Assembly (NCBI GenBank): GCA_951828235.1
Contig: OX639965.1
Coordinates: forward strand, 1,732,212 to 1,796,211
Reading direction: 5' to 3'
Length of the DNA: 64,000 nt
Source: an uncultured Gammaproteobacteria bacterium
Lineage (GTDB): Bacteria; Pseudomonadota; Gammaproteobacteria; Steroidobacterales; Foliamicaceae
The position numbers and the translations under genes are program-made. Position 1 is the first letter of the stretch; every line of letters begins with the position of its first letter. Shown here piece by piece: positions 1 through 8,347 of the stretch. Under the pieces are notes generated by a model. It had not been told where the DNA came from. It saw only the letters and a list, made by a program, of their open reading frames with translations, and did not search any database.

Positions 1-1
1 C

Positions 2-649
2 GCCCCCGATGCCGGCATGACGGCCCGCGATCGCATATCCCTGCTCCTGAGCAGGCAATACATCCGGCGCGTTTCGCTGGGATGGATCGCTTCGCTGACC
101 TTCGGCGGGGCCTACGGGGGGACCGCGTTCTTCTTCCCGACCTTCTTCCATGAAGTGCGGGGCCACACGCTGGAAGAGGCGAACCTGATCGTGGGCGTTT
201 CCTACGGCATCGGCGCGCTGGGTTATATCGGCTCTTCGCTTGTCGGGGAGTTCCTGACCACCCGCCGCAACACCGTGGCGATCTGGGTCTTCACCGCCAT
301 CCCCATCGCCGCCGCGGTTTTCTGGCTCGATCTGGGACTGGGCGCCGACATCGCGCTGATGGCGGCCATGACCTTCTTCTTCTACGGCACCATCGCCGTG
401 CTGCAGACTTACCTGGCGGAAGTGTTTCCCACCCGGGTGCGGGCCACCGCGGTGGCTTTCGTGGCCGGCGTCGGCATCAACATCGGCTTCGCCTTCTATC
501 CGCTGCTGGTCGGGGCGCTGGTGGGGATCATCGGCTGGCAATGGGCATTCACCATCACGGTGGTACCCAGCCTGTTTCTGACGGGGATCTCCACGCTCAT
601 GCAGATCAACGTGCGGTCCGGCGAGCGCCTGGAGGACATCTCCGACTAG
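2..649 (+). CDS. MFS transporter, C-terminal half (truncated by window edge)
   Basis: Reading frame 2 is open from the window edge; an internal ATG lies at 17, but the true start is almost certainly upstream because only about six membrane segments (half a 12-TM porter) are present. The stretch YLAEVFPTRVRATA, between the fourth and fifth visible helices, is the motif typical of the aromatic-acid/sugar-acid branches of the major facilitator superfamily, so the protein probably imports an organic acid by proton symport across the inner membrane. It lies upstream of a ferredoxin and a TonB-dependent receptor in a region with Rieske and UbiD enzymes, which fits an aromatic-acid substrate. The substrate itself cannot be read from the sequence. 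Confidence 0.85.
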   Translation, partial: APDAGMTARDRISLLLSRQYIRRVSLGWIASLTFGGAYGGTAFFFPTFFHEVRGHTLEEANLIVGVSYGIGALGYIGSSLVGEFLTTRRNTVAIWVFTAIPIAAAVFWLDLGLGADIALMAAMTFFFYGTIAVLQTYLAEVFPTRVRATAVAFVAGVGINIGFAFYPLLVGALVGIIGWQWAFTITVVPSLFLTGISTLMQINVRSGERLEDISD

Positions 650-730
650 CGGTCGCCCGCGCCCCCGGGGTCGGTAAACGCGGGGGATGAACCGCCAAGG
701 TCCCCGCTCACTGGCCGTACAGTAACCCAT

Positions 731-1054
731 ATGCGGAAAACCAACGCCATCCCGCCCGGTCGATACGTACACGTGACGCTTGTGCTCGGCGGGCAACGCC
801 GGGAATTTCGCATGGACCCGTCACGGGGACTGGATATCGTAAGCGCCGCCATCGAGGCGGGGCACACGCCTCCGCATTCCTGCCGCAGCGCCATCTGCGC
901 CACCTGCCGGGCGCGGCTTGTGGAAGGAGAGGTCCGCATGCGCCGTGACCATGCGCTGCTGGAAGAGGAGATCGATGCCGGCTTCGTGCTTGCCTGCCAG
1001 TCGCTTCCGCTCAGCGAGAGCGTGGTCCTTGATTACGAAATCGAGACTGCCTGA
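731..1054 (+). CDS. Plant-type [2Fe-2S] ferredoxin
   Basis: A 107-residue soluble protein with the plant-type cluster pattern C-x4-C-x2-C (HSCRSAICATC, about residues 50-60) and a distal Cys in VLACQSLP. Such ferredoxins pass single electrons to Rieske oxygenases, P450s or similar enzymes. No reductase domain is fused to it. It lies about 4.3 kb from the Rieske dioxygenase genes on the opposite strand, so it is a plausible electron donor for them, but this is an inference from proximity. ATG start at 731; no strong Shine-Dalgarno sequence is visible. Confidence 0.85.
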   Translation: MRKTNAIPPGRYVHVTLVLGGQRREFRMDPSRGLDIVSAAIEAGHTPPHSCRSAICATCRARLVEGEVRMRRDHALLEEEIDAGFVLACQSLPLSESVVLDYEIETA

Positions 1055-1081
1055 GCCGGTTGCCGGGAAAGCCCGTGGCGG

Positions 1082-1109
1082 TTGGGCAAAAGGGCTTTGA
1101 TGTTATTAT
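1082..1109 (+). promoter_or_regulatory. Possible sigma70 promoter for the TonB-dependent receptor
   Basis: TTGGGC at 1082-1087 and TATTAT at 1104-1109 are separated by 16 nt and lie about 55 nt upstream of the receptor start. The -10 matches five of six consensus bases, the -35 only three, so this is a tentative call. Confidence 0.3.
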
Positions 1110-1162
1110 TCCCCGCTTGGTTTCCCCGAATTTCGGGCACACGTTCCCTGGAGGAAAAGCGG

Positions 1163-3583
1163 ATGAATAAAGGCAGTATTGGCTTGGGATTGCTGGCCGT
1201 CGTGATGATCTCTCCGATGGCCATGGCTCAGGACGACGGCATGGTCCTCGAGGAGATCATCGTCACGGCCCAGCGGCGCGAGCAGAGCCTGCAGGAAGTT
1301 CCCGTGGCGGTGACCGCCTTTACCGGCGAGGCGCTTGAGATCGCCAACATCACCGAGGCGGCCCAGTACCTCAACCTGACGCCCAACGTCAGCTACACCG
1401 AGGACGGCCAGGTGGGTTCCCGCGGCATCAGCATCGCGATGCGCGGCGTCAGCAACATCAACACCGACGAGAGTTCCTTCATCCAGTCGATCGGCGTCTA
1501 CCTCGATGAGTTCAGCGTAGCTTCGGTAGGGCAGGGCACGGTCAACCCGCAACTGCAGGACCTGGAGCGGATCGAAGTGCTGCGCGGCCCGCAGGGCACC
1601 TACTTCGGCCGCAACGCCGTGGGCGGCGCGCTCAATCTGACCACCCGCAAGCCGCAGCCCGAATACGACGCCAGCGCCAGCCTGGGCTTCCGCATGTTCG
1701 AGGGCGCCAGCGAGCAGGCCGATTTCAGCGGCATGATCAACATGCCGGTCAGCGAGAATTTCATGCTTCGCGGCGTGCTCTATTACGAGGACTCCGGCGG
1801 CCTGGTCGAGAACATCGTTCCCGGCGGCGGCGACTCGGGCCACGAATACACCATGGCCCGCGTGTCCGCCCGCATGATGCTCGATGACACCACAACCGTG
1901 GACCTGATGCTCATGCTCAGCGACGAGCAACAGGGCCACGACGAAAACGTGCCGGCCGGCGTTTGGGATACCGATTCCGTGGCCACTTTCCTGTTCCGTG
2001 GTCCGAGCGGCGGCCTGCTGGCCCCGGTGGATCCCGGCACCGGATTCTGGCCGGAAAACCGCAACAAGGCCGCGCGTTCGGCGATCGGCGAGAAGAACGA
2101 CAACACCACCAACATTGCGATCCTGAAAGTGTCGCGTGAAATGTCCGATACCACGACATTGAACTGGATCACCGGCTGGATCGACACCGATACGGATCGC
2201 GTCTTCGACAACGACCTGGTTCCCGAGAACGTCGTGTTTCGTGACCAGACCCGCGAGGGTACGTCTTTCAGCACCGAGATTCGGCTGGACATCACTGCCG
2301 ACGACTTCGACTGGACCATCGGCGCGATGTACGCCAGCGACGAGAAGGATATCAACAGCAACGTGCAGCTCGGCACGACAACCGTCGTCAACGGCGTGGA
2401 CCACGCCGCCATCGGTTCGCTGCCGCCGACCTTCCTGAACGATATTTTCGGGCGTCCGTTCTGCCTGGCCTGCTCCACCGACGGCTTTGAGTTGACCAGC
2501 ATCGCGGTGTTCACGGACGTGACCTGGCACATGAGCGAGCGGTTCGATTTCACGCTGGGCGGGCGTTACACGTCGGACGATGTATACAACTCCTACTACC
2601 CTCTGAATCCCGCCGGTGGCGACCGTTGGCCCAACGACCTCGTGCCGACAGCCGTCATCAGCAACGAAGACACTTTCACCGACCTTTCGCCGCGGATAGC
2701 CCTGTCTTATGACCTCACCGACGAGGCCACTGTGTATGCGACAGTTTCGCGAGGCTACAAGGCGGGCGGTTTCTCACTGGCCCGCAACGGCGCCGACAAC
2801 TCGGCGGTCAACGAGGCATTCAATCCCGAAATACTCACCAATTACGAGTTGGGCGTGAAATCAGAACTTTTCGACGGGCGTGCGCGATTCAACGCCGCGG
2901 TGTTCCAGCTGGACTGGGAGGACCTGCAGCTCGAGACCTTTTTCTTCCTGGTGCCCGGCGATGCCACCACCAACGTGGAGTTGACGATCAACGTTCAGGA
3001 AGCGCGCGCAACAGGCCTGGAGGCCGAGCTGGCGGCTTTGGTCACCGAGAACCTCACTATTACGGGTGGAATCGGCGTGATCGATACGGAGATCCTGAGC
3101 GACGACGTGGCCCGTTTGAGCGGCAACCTCTTCGTTGACCTCAAGGGCCAGCCGTTGCCCCGGGCCCCGGAGCTGACCTTCAGCATGGCTGCGGACTACC
3201 AGTTCACGCTGGGTCAGTGGGACGGCTGGGCGCGCCTTGAGTGGATTTACAAGGACTCGCAGTTCTCCACCATCGAGGACGTCACCTACCTGCAGACCAG
3301 CGGAGCAACCATTTATTCGGATCCTCTGACGCAAACTGACTGGATCGCCCAGGTGCCGAGCCGCTCCGATGGCTTCCCCTTCCGTACGCCCGAGGTGGAC
3401 ATCTTCAACCTTCGGGCCGGCGTGCATCTCAGCGAGTGCTGGGAACTCGTGGCCTATGTCGAGAACCTGACCGACGAGGCGTACTTCACGGGAACCGGCG
3501 AGAACTTCGGCTTCAGCGGCTTCCGGCTGCGTCCGCATCCGCGCATCTGGGGCGCCAAGGTCAACTACAAGTTTGGCCGTTAG
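1163..3583 (+). CDS. TonB-dependent outer-membrane receptor
   Basis: The start at 1163 is chosen because GGAGG lies 8 nt upstream and the N-terminus is then a clean signal peptide (MNKGSIGLGLLAVVMISPMA, cleavage after AMA-Q). It gives 806 residues. A TonB-box-like EEIIVTAQRRE comes next, then a plug domain with the LRGPQGTYFGRNAVGGALN signature (about residues 135-155) and a C-terminal 22-strand type barrel. Proteins of this FecA-like iron-complex/oligomer class import siderophores, vitamins or plant-derived molecules using TonB-ExbBD energy. No tonB or exbB gene is in the window. It may serve the neighbouring catabolic genes, but the substrate is unknown. Confidence 0.93.
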   Translation: MNKGSIGLGLLAVVMISPMAMAQDDGMVLEEIIVTAQRREQSLQEVPVAVTAFTGEALEIANITEAAQYLNLTPNVSYTEDGQVGSRGISIAMRGVSNINTDESSFIQSIGVYLDEFSVASVGQGTVNPQLQDLERIEVLRGPQGTYFGRNAVGGALNLTTRKPQPEYDASASLGFRMFEGASEQADFSGMINMPVSENFMLRGVLYYEDSGGLVENIVPGGGDSGHEYTMARVSARMMLDDTTTVDLMLMLSDEQQGHDENVPAGVWDTDSVATFLFRGPSGGLLAPVDPGTGFWPENRNKAARSAIGEKNDNTTNIAILKVSREMSDTTTLNWITGWIDTDTDRVFDNDLVPENVVFRDQTREGTSFSTEIRLDITADDFDWTIGAMYASDEKDINSNVQLGTTTVVNGVDHAAIGSLPPTFLNDIFGRPFCLACSTDGFELTSIAVFTDVTWHMSERFDFTLGGRYTSDDVYNSYYPLNPAGGDRWPNDLVPTAVISNEDTFTDLSPRIALSYDLTDEATVYATVSRGYKAGGFSLARNGADNSAVNEAFNPEILTNYELGVKSELFDGRARFNAAVFQLDWEDLQLETFFFLVPGDATTNVELTINVQEARATGLEAELAALVTENLTITGGIGVIDTEILSDDVARLSGNLFVDLKGQPLPRAPELTFSMAADYQFTLGQWDGWARLEWIYKDSQFSTIEDVTYLQTSGATIYSDPLTQTDWIAQVPSRSDGFPFRTPEVDIFNLRAGVHLSECWELVAYVENLTDEAYFTGTGENFGFSGFRLRPHPRIWGAKVNYKFGR

Positions 3584-4490
3584 GCGGTCGGCCAGCATAA
3601 CCCCGGGAAAGAGGGCGTCCCGCCCTCGACGAGGGGAGTGCGCCTTCGTTCGCAGGGCCCTCGCGCCGATTCCGGCCTGCCTGGCGCTGGCGCTTATCGC
3701 GCCTTCTCCGGCCTTCGCCCAGACCCGCGATGTCAATTTCGCCGTGGTGGGCAAGCACGCTGGATTTGAGCAGGTTGGCGACGGCAGACCGCAGCGTTTG
3801 TATTACTCGTTTTTCTCGGAAATTTTTCTGGCCGACGGGACACCGCTGGGCGAAGCCACGCTGGTCCGGCCGGATGGCCGTGAGGTGCCGTTTACGGATC
3901 AGCGCCAGGTCGTGGGTCCTGTGCGCGACCAGATTCTGCTTATCCGGGGCGACCGGCGGTACGACAGCGAGGCCGACCTGGACGAATCGTGGCCTGACGG
4001 GGAGTACATGTTCCGTTACCGGCCCCCGGGAGCGAATGAAGATGTTTCAATTGCGGTTACGCTGGGGGACGGCGAGTACCCGGGCGGTCCCGGGGTTCGG
4101 CTGGAACAGAAGGGCGCCGAAGTGAGGACAGACAGCGTCGACCCGATGCTGGACCTTGTCGTGCGGTTTACGCCGTTCGAATCGGGCCATGCGGACCCGC
4201 GCGAGATTTGCGATGACTTGATCTTCGTGATCCTGCGCGACGAGGAAAGTTACAAGGTGGATCACAGCGGCCGGCCGTTTCAGGGCCAGCGATTCATGCT
4301 TTATTCCGACACCGAGCGCATCATCCCGGCCTCCGCCCTAGCGCCCGCCAGCCGTTATACGCTGAGCGTGGAGCACGCCACCATCGAGCAGACCGCCCGC
4401 GGGGCCGGTGTGCCGGTGATGTCCACCCGCGCGGTCACGACGGCGCTGGAGATCGAGACGCTGCCGCCGCTTCCCCAGATCATGGACTGA
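3573..4490 (+). CDS. Secreted protein of unknown function
   Basis: A protein of up to 305 residues with a probable signal peptide (RRALAPIPACLALALIAP, then AFA-Q). The mature part is mixed beta-rich sequence with no motif I recognise, although phrases such as DGEYMFRYRPPGANEDV suggest an extracytoplasmic beta-sandwich. The start is uncertain: the only in-frame start upstream of the signal peptide is TTG 3573, which overlaps the receptor stop and makes the first 30 residues run through a small palindromic repeat (3611-3627). The real start may be a non-canonical codon nearer the signal peptide. The close spacing after the TonB receptor suggests co-transcription and a periplasmic accessory role. 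Confidence 0.6.
   Translation: MAVRRSASITPGKRASRPRRGECAFVRRALAPIPACLALALIAPSPAFAQTRDVNFAVVGKHAGFEQVGDGRPQRLYYSFFSEIFLADGTPLGEATLVRPDGREVPFTDQRQVVGPVRDQILLIRGDRRYDSEADLDESWPDGEYMFRYRPPGANEDVSIAVTLGDGEYPGGPGVRLEQKGAEVRTDSVDPMLDLVVRFTPFESGHADPREICDDLIFVILRDEESYKVDHSGRPFQGQRFMLYSDTERIIPASALAPASRYTLSVEHATIEQTARGAGVPVMSTRAVTTALEIETLPPLPQIMD
3597..3640. repeat. Small palindromic repeat (GGCGTCCCGCC-loop family), copy 1
   Basis: The hairpin GAGGGCG-TCC-CGCCCTC occupies 3611-3627. It shares its GCGTCCCGCC centre and a flanking CGCCCTCTTTCCCGGGG block (here on the minus strand) with the repeat at 47097-47168, while the outer stem bases differ but stay paired. It is REP-like in size and intergenic position. 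It may lie in the 5' region of the secreted-protein gene. Confidence 0.5.
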
Positions 4491-4572
4491 CTTCACTCCC
4501 GGCTTCCAGGTTTGTTGATCCGGAAGTTGCCGGTCGGTTCAGTGCCCGATGGTTGCCGGCCGCAGGGGCTTC

Positions 4573-5001
4573 TCATGCAACACGAGATTCGACGATGAGT
4601 TCCTGACCGAGAAGGCGAAGTGCTTTGTGAATTCGATTGGTTGCCGTTTGGTGTCTGGGATCAAGCATCCGACGCACAACCCTTTCGTTAACACCCATTC
4701 GACGGGCCAGGGCAAGCCGTGAGAGCCCACTTTTCCGAAAAGCGAGCGCAAACGCGGCTTTCGCCGCCATCTGCGGTGGAACCGGTACCAGTTTTTCTCC
4801 GGCGCGCCGAGGGCTGGGTCTTGGAATGGGTTCACCGTCGTCGATACGCCCTGCGATCGCTTCCTCCAGCGCATCCTGAGCCTCCAATAGGGCTTTCTCT
4901 TTGTCCGGCCCCGACGAGAGGCACTCCGGAAGATCCCGGCACGACACGATTGTTTCGCCTGAACGATCGAGACGGAGTTGCACAGGATAGCGGAATTGCA
5001 T
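4573..5001 (-). CDS. hicB: HicB-family antitoxin
   Basis: 142 residues from the ATG at 5001, which has a purine-rich Shine-Dalgarno tract (GGAGAAGAAGGG) just upstream; an earlier in-frame start would overlap hicA. The N-terminal HicB-like fold (FRYPVQLRLDRSGETIVSCRDLPECLS) resembles a degraded RNase H fold and neutralises HicA. The C-terminal half (ALAFRKSGLSRLALARRMG) is a helix-turn-helix that would bind the operator upstream of hicA. It lies 34 nt downstream of hicA in the same transcript, the usual toxin-first order. Repression through the palindrome at 5265-5278 is an inference. Confidence 0.88.
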   Translation of the reverse strand: MQFRYPVQLRLDRSGETIVSCRDLPECLSSGPDKEKALLEAQDALEEAIAGRIDDGEPIPRPSPRRAGEKLVPVPPQMAAKAAFALAFRKSGLSRLALARRMGVNERVVRRMLDPRHQTATNRIHKALRLLGQELIVESRVA

Positions 5002-5035
5002 GATTTTTCTCCCTTCTTCTCCTGCTAAAAAGAAC

Positions 5036-5251
5036 TCAGCGAAAATCTTCGCGATCGAGGCCAAGCTGTCCGACCATTGCGGACAGAAGCCCGGGTGACA
5101 AGTCCTTGCGCCGGCCCTTCAATACCGTCTTGCGCAGGCCGTAGTACAGCGTAACGTGGCTGCCCTTTCCGCGTTTGGGATCCACCCGCACAGAAACATT
5201 GCGGGCTCTGCCGATCGCAAAGACCCGGTTCAGGAATTCCCTTCCCGTCAG
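5036..5251 (-). CDS. hicA: HicA-family mRNA interferase toxin
   Basis: A small basic protein of about 71 residues with the family core RGKGSHVTLYYG, whose His is the catalytic residue, followed by RRKDLSPGLLSAMVGQLG. HicA toxins cleave mRNA and are held inactive by HicB. The start is unusual. The TTG at 5287 is really the -35 box of the promoter, and no ATG precedes the conserved GREFLNRV segment. The best candidate is the CTG at 5251 (giving MTGREFL, as in relatives), which nearly coincides with the predicted transcription start; TTG 5260 or an internal GTG are alternatives. The pair sits between the dioxygenase genes and the secreted-protein gene, an isolated mobile-type module. Confidence 0.82.
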   Translation of the reverse strand: MTGREFLNRVFAIGRARNVSVRVDPKRGKGSHVTLYYGLRKTVLKGRRKDLSPGLLSAMVGQLGLDREDFR

Positions 5252-5258
5252 GCAGTGC

Positions 5259-5287
5259 AATATAGGACAGAACTGTCCGAATATCAA
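5259..5287 (-). promoter_or_regulatory. hicAB promoter with operator palindrome in the spacer
   Basis: On the minus strand TTGATA (5287-5282) and TATATT (5264-5259) are spaced by exactly 17 nt, a good sigma70 promoter. The spacer contains the inverted repeat GGACAG-nn-CTGTCC (5265-5278). A repressor bound there would occlude RNA polymerase, consistent with autoregulation by the HTH of HicB. Confidence 0.65.
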
Positions 5288-5327
5288 GCGACAATTGACA
5301 ACCGCAATTGCACTTTCAGTTACGAAT

Positions 5328-5837
5328 CTAAAAGAACACTTCCAGCGGCTCGTGGGGCGCGTCGCAGTCGATCAGGTCCACTCGTTTCTCGCGAATCAGA
5401 AAGCCCCTTTCCGCAGACTGTAGCCGGTAGGTGAACAGCCCGGCGAACATCCGAACGCGGTCCCCTTGCCGCTCACTCATCTGGAAACGGCGCTCGACCA
5501 CCCAGTCTCCGCTGGCGTGGTCGATTTCGCGCAGCGCCGCCGGCCCGACCGTGCGGCTCGTGCGGATTCCTCCGGCGAGGGAATGCGCCGACTCGTGTTT
5601 CAGGCGGGTGATCCTCATGCGCATCAGCGTACGGTCCTCGTGGAACAGCGACGAGTGCAATTGCGCTTCTTCCTGTTCGGGAGAAAGCGGCGCCCAGTAG
5701 CGGCAGTCGTCCGTGAACAGGGCCAGCCAGTCTTCGTAAAGTTCGCGATTAAGCAGCTCGCATTCCCGGTACAGGAGACGCTCGGCCTCCTGCAGTTGCG
5801 ACCGGGCAACCCTGCGTCCTTCAACCAGGACGATCAT
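5328..5837 (-). CDS. Aromatic-ring-hydroxylating dioxygenase, beta subunit
   Basis: 169 residues with the cystatin/NTF2-like fold of small subunits of Rieske ring-hydroxylating oxygenases: EAERLLYRECELLNRELYEDWL at the N-terminus, then DDCRYWAPL and the closing strand region FLIREKRVDLIDCD. The beta subunit has no cofactor and shapes the alpha3beta3 hexamer. Its ATG at 5837 overlaps the alpha-subunit stop (ATGA), so the two are translationally coupled. Confidence 0.9.
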   Translation of the reverse strand: MIVLVEGRRVARSQLQEAERLLYRECELLNRELYEDWLALFTDDCRYWAPLSPEQEEAQLHSSLFHEDRTLMRMRITRLKHESAHSLAGGIRTSRTVGPAALREIDHASGDWVVERRFQMSERQGDRVRMFAGLFTYRLQSAERGFLIREKRVDLIDCDAPHEPLEVFF

Positions 5838-7093
5838 CGGCCAGCCGTCATGTATTCGCGCCAGGCACGGTACTGGGCACGGACATATTCTTCGTCGAGC
5901 GCGGTGCTTGTGCCACTGTCCCGCAGGGCGGAATCCCGCCGGTGCTGGCTTACAGCGCCGGGGAAGCTCTCCAGTCCCCGCTGCACGCGCCTGTAGGCCT
6001 CGGCGTCGTCCGGCTTGACCAGCGAGGAAGGAGAGTGAATCGTATTGGCGTAGCGAATGTTGCGGCGGAAGTGCGATTCCGGCGCGCCTTCCGCGCGCAG
6101 GGTCCAGCTTTCGACCAGCATGCGGTCCACGGCCAGCGGAGTCAGGCGGCGCATCTGCATGTATTGCGGGTGCGCCGAAGCGCCGGGATAGAAACAGGCG
6201 TTGTGCAGGTTGCGGGTCAGCGCCTGCCCGGCGCGTTCCGCGCCCCAGGCCTCGGCCAGCGCCTGCCGGTAAGCCGGGTCCTCGCCGTCGGCTTCCTTGC
6301 GGAAACCGCTCATGTCACTGTGCCCGTAAGGGTGGCAGCGCACCTTCAGGTCACCGAAAACCGCGAGCGGCTGGCCGTTGGCGGCCACCCACTGCACTTC
6401 CTGCGGCGGCTCATCCACACGGGCCGCGGCGCGGGCGGCCGCGATCGAGGATTCGTGCACGGCCGGGGGATGGACACCGTCATGCAGGTTCTCCAGGTAC
6501 ACCTTCCAGTTGCAGCGAAGCACGATAGCGAGGGGTTCTCCGGCCACGGAAAGATTGCCCGAAGGCGATCGGTCCGCCATGAGGTCCAACGCTTCGCGGG
6601 CCGGGCCGAGGAATTCCTCCAGCGGCAGCGGATTCGAAGGCGTCTGCAGCCGAACAAAGGCGAAGTCCCGGTACGTCTCCACAGGATACGCGTCGAGCGC
6701 CCAATCCGGATGCCCGGCGCGTGGCGCGTCTTCGCCCACATAGCCGTCGGGAAGAGGGAGCTGCCTGAGAGCGCCGTCCGTGCCGTAGGTCCATCCGTGA
6801 TACGCGCAGCGCAGGCGCCTGGCGCGGCCGCAGGCTTTCCCGATGAGTTGCGCGCCGCGATGGGCGCAGCGATTGAGCAGCGCGCGCGGCCTGCCGTCCC
6901 GGTGGCGGATAAAGATCAACTCCCGGCCGGCAACGGACACGCGCCGATAGTCGCCGGGTCGGGGGATTTCGCCCAAGTGGCCCAGGTAACTCCAGCTTCG
7001 TGCGAAAATCCTCTCGATCTCCGCGGCGAATACCTCACGGCTCGTGTAGACCCGCCCGTCAACGGAACTGTCGCGTACCAACCCCTCGAACAT
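5834..7093 (-). CDS. Rieske [2Fe-2S] aromatic-ring-hydroxylating dioxygenase, alpha subunit
   Basis: 419 residues starting at the ATG at 7093. The Rieske cluster ligands are in CAHRG (C76, H78) and CAYHGW (C96, H99). The mononuclear iron site is ENLHDGVHPPAVH, giving D205, H208 and H213, with N202 in the usual place, so all catalytic ligands are present. The enzyme would dihydroxylate or demethylate an aromatic ring using electrons from a ferredoxin such as the one at 731-1054. It is transcribed divergently from an MFS-UbiD operon 21 nt away, and the pair probably shares control and substrate pathway. No dihydrodiol dehydrogenase or ring-cleavage dioxygenase is visible nearby, so the substrate is unknown. 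Confidence 0.93.
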   Translation of the reverse strand: MFEGLVRDSSVDGRVYTSREVFAAEIERIFARSWSYLGHLGEIPRPGDYRRVSVAGRELIFIRHRDGRPRALLNRCAHRGAQLIGKACGRARRLRCAYHGWTYGTDGALRQLPLPDGYVGEDAPRAGHPDWALDAYPVETYRDFAFVRLQTPSNPLPLEEFLGPAREALDLMADRSPSGNLSVAGEPLAIVLRCNWKVYLENLHDGVHPPAVHESSIAAARAAARVDEPPQEVQWVAANGQPLAVFGDLKVRCHPYGHSDMSGFRKEADGEDPAYRQALAEAWGAERAGQALTRNLHNACFYPGASAHPQYMQMRRLTPLAVDRMLVESWTLRAEGAPESHFRRNIRYANTIHSPSSLVKPDDAEAYRRVQRGLESFPGAVSQHRRDSALRDSGTSTALDEEYVRAQYRAWREYMTAGR

Positions 7094-7114
7094 CGCCGCA
7101 TATAGTACGGGCGC

Positions 7115-8347
7115 ATGACGGGATCGAGTAATCCTCAGCGCAGGTGGTGGATCGTGGCCGTGGCCGCGCTGGGGCTCTCGACCAGCCCGGGCCAGTTCGC
7201 GTTTGGCGCTTTCGGCCTCTTCATCGAGCCGCTGGAGCAGGAATTCGGCTGGTCCCGCGCCGACATGAGCCTGGCGCTGACCCTGTTCACCCTGTGCCTC
7301 GCGATCACGCTGCCGTTCATCGGACGGCTGGTGGACCGTTACGGGTCCCGCCGGGTTCTGACGCCTTCGATGCTGTTTCTCGGGCTGGCGCTTTGCTTCC
7401 TCGGCTGGCGACTCGAGTCGCTGATGGTGCTGTTCACCTTGTACGTGCTGATCGGCGTGCTGGGCGCCGGCGCCAACAGCCCGCCGTACATGCGAACGGT
7501 CTCGGCCTGGTTCGATCGAAAGCGCGGACTCGCAATCGGAGTGGCGATGGCCGGCGCCGGGCTTGGTTACGCCTACGTGCCGCCCATGGTGCGCTACATC
7601 AACGACGCGTACGGCTGGCGTTTCAGCTTCCTGGCGCTGGGCGCGATCATCATCCTGGTTGCGACCCCGCTCGTGGGCCTTTACCTGAAAGACTCGCCGC
7701 GGCCGGTCATGGACGCCGGGCACGACACTGGCGGTATCGCGGCCCGGTACACCGGCGATTCCTGGACGCAGGCCATCAGCCGGAGCGTCTTCTGGCTGCT
7801 GATCGTGGTTTTCGCATTGCTGTCCTTCAGCCTCTACGGGATGCTGGCGCACTTCAAACCGCTGCTGACGGGCATGGGGATCCCGTCCGCCGAGGCCGGT
7901 TGGATTACCGGAATGGTGGGAATCGCCGTGATGGTCTCAAGAGTCGTGATCGGGTTCCTGATCGACCGCATCTTCGCTCCGCGGGTGGCCCTGGTCGTGT
8001 TCCTGCTTTCGGCCGCGGGCATGTACGTGCTGTCAACCGGGGATGCGCCCGGTTTCGCGATACCCGCCGCGCTGCTCTTGGGCCTGAGCATGGGCGCCGA
8101 GATCGACCTCCTGGCCTATTTGGCCGGGCGCTACTTCGGTCTCAAGTCGTTCGCGGTGATTTATGGATTGCTGTTCAGCGCCTTTCTGGTCGGTACCGCC
8201 CTGGGACCCTGGGCTTACGGTGCGGCGTACGACGCCAACGGTTCCTACAGCCTGATTCTGCTGGCGGGCGCGGGTTGTTGCGGCCTGGCTGCGATCGTTA
8301 CCGGCTTGCTGCCGCGCTGGAACGACGAAAAAGGGGCCACATCATGA
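7115..8347 (+). CDS. MFS transporter (oxalate/formate or monocarboxylate type)
   Basis: 410 residues with 12 predicted membrane helices, a DRYGSRR loop motif between helices 2 and 3 and FDRKRGLAIG after helix 4, the pattern of OFA/monocarboxylate-type members of the major facilitator superfamily. It probably moves an organic acid across the inner membrane. Its stop overlaps the start of the UbiD-family gene (ATGA), so transport and decarboxylation of the same acid is a reasonable inference. Confidence 0.9.
   Translation: MTGSSNPQRRWWIVAVAALGLSTSPGQFAFGAFGLFIEPLEQEFGWSRADMSLALTLFTLCLAITLPFIGRLVDRYGSRRVLTPSMLFLGLALCFLGWRLESLMVLFTLYVLIGVLGAGANSPPYMRTVSAWFDRKRGLAIGVAMAGAGLGYAYVPPMVRYINDAYGWRFSFLALGAIIILVATPLVGLYLKDSPRPVMDAGHDTGGIAARYTGDSWTQAISRSVFWLLIVVFALLSFSLYGMLAHFKPLLTGMGIPSAEAGWITGMVGIAVMVSRVVIGFLIDRIFAPRVALVVFLLSAAGMYVLSTGDAPGFAIPAALLLGLSMGAEIDLLAYLAGRYFGLKSFAVIYGLLFSAFLVGTALGPWAYGAAYDANGSYSLILLAGAGCCGLAAIVTGLLPRWNDEKGATS

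Noticed and set aside
1106..2530. Antisense 474-codon frame opposite the TonB receptor
   Set aside because: A typical GC-rich antisense shadow (His/Val/Gly/Ala-rich, no domains); the plus-strand receptor is fully supported.
5025..5294. Alternative 89-codon frame overlapping hicA
   Set aside because: HicA motifs (GKGSH, LYYG) are in the other frame; this one has none.
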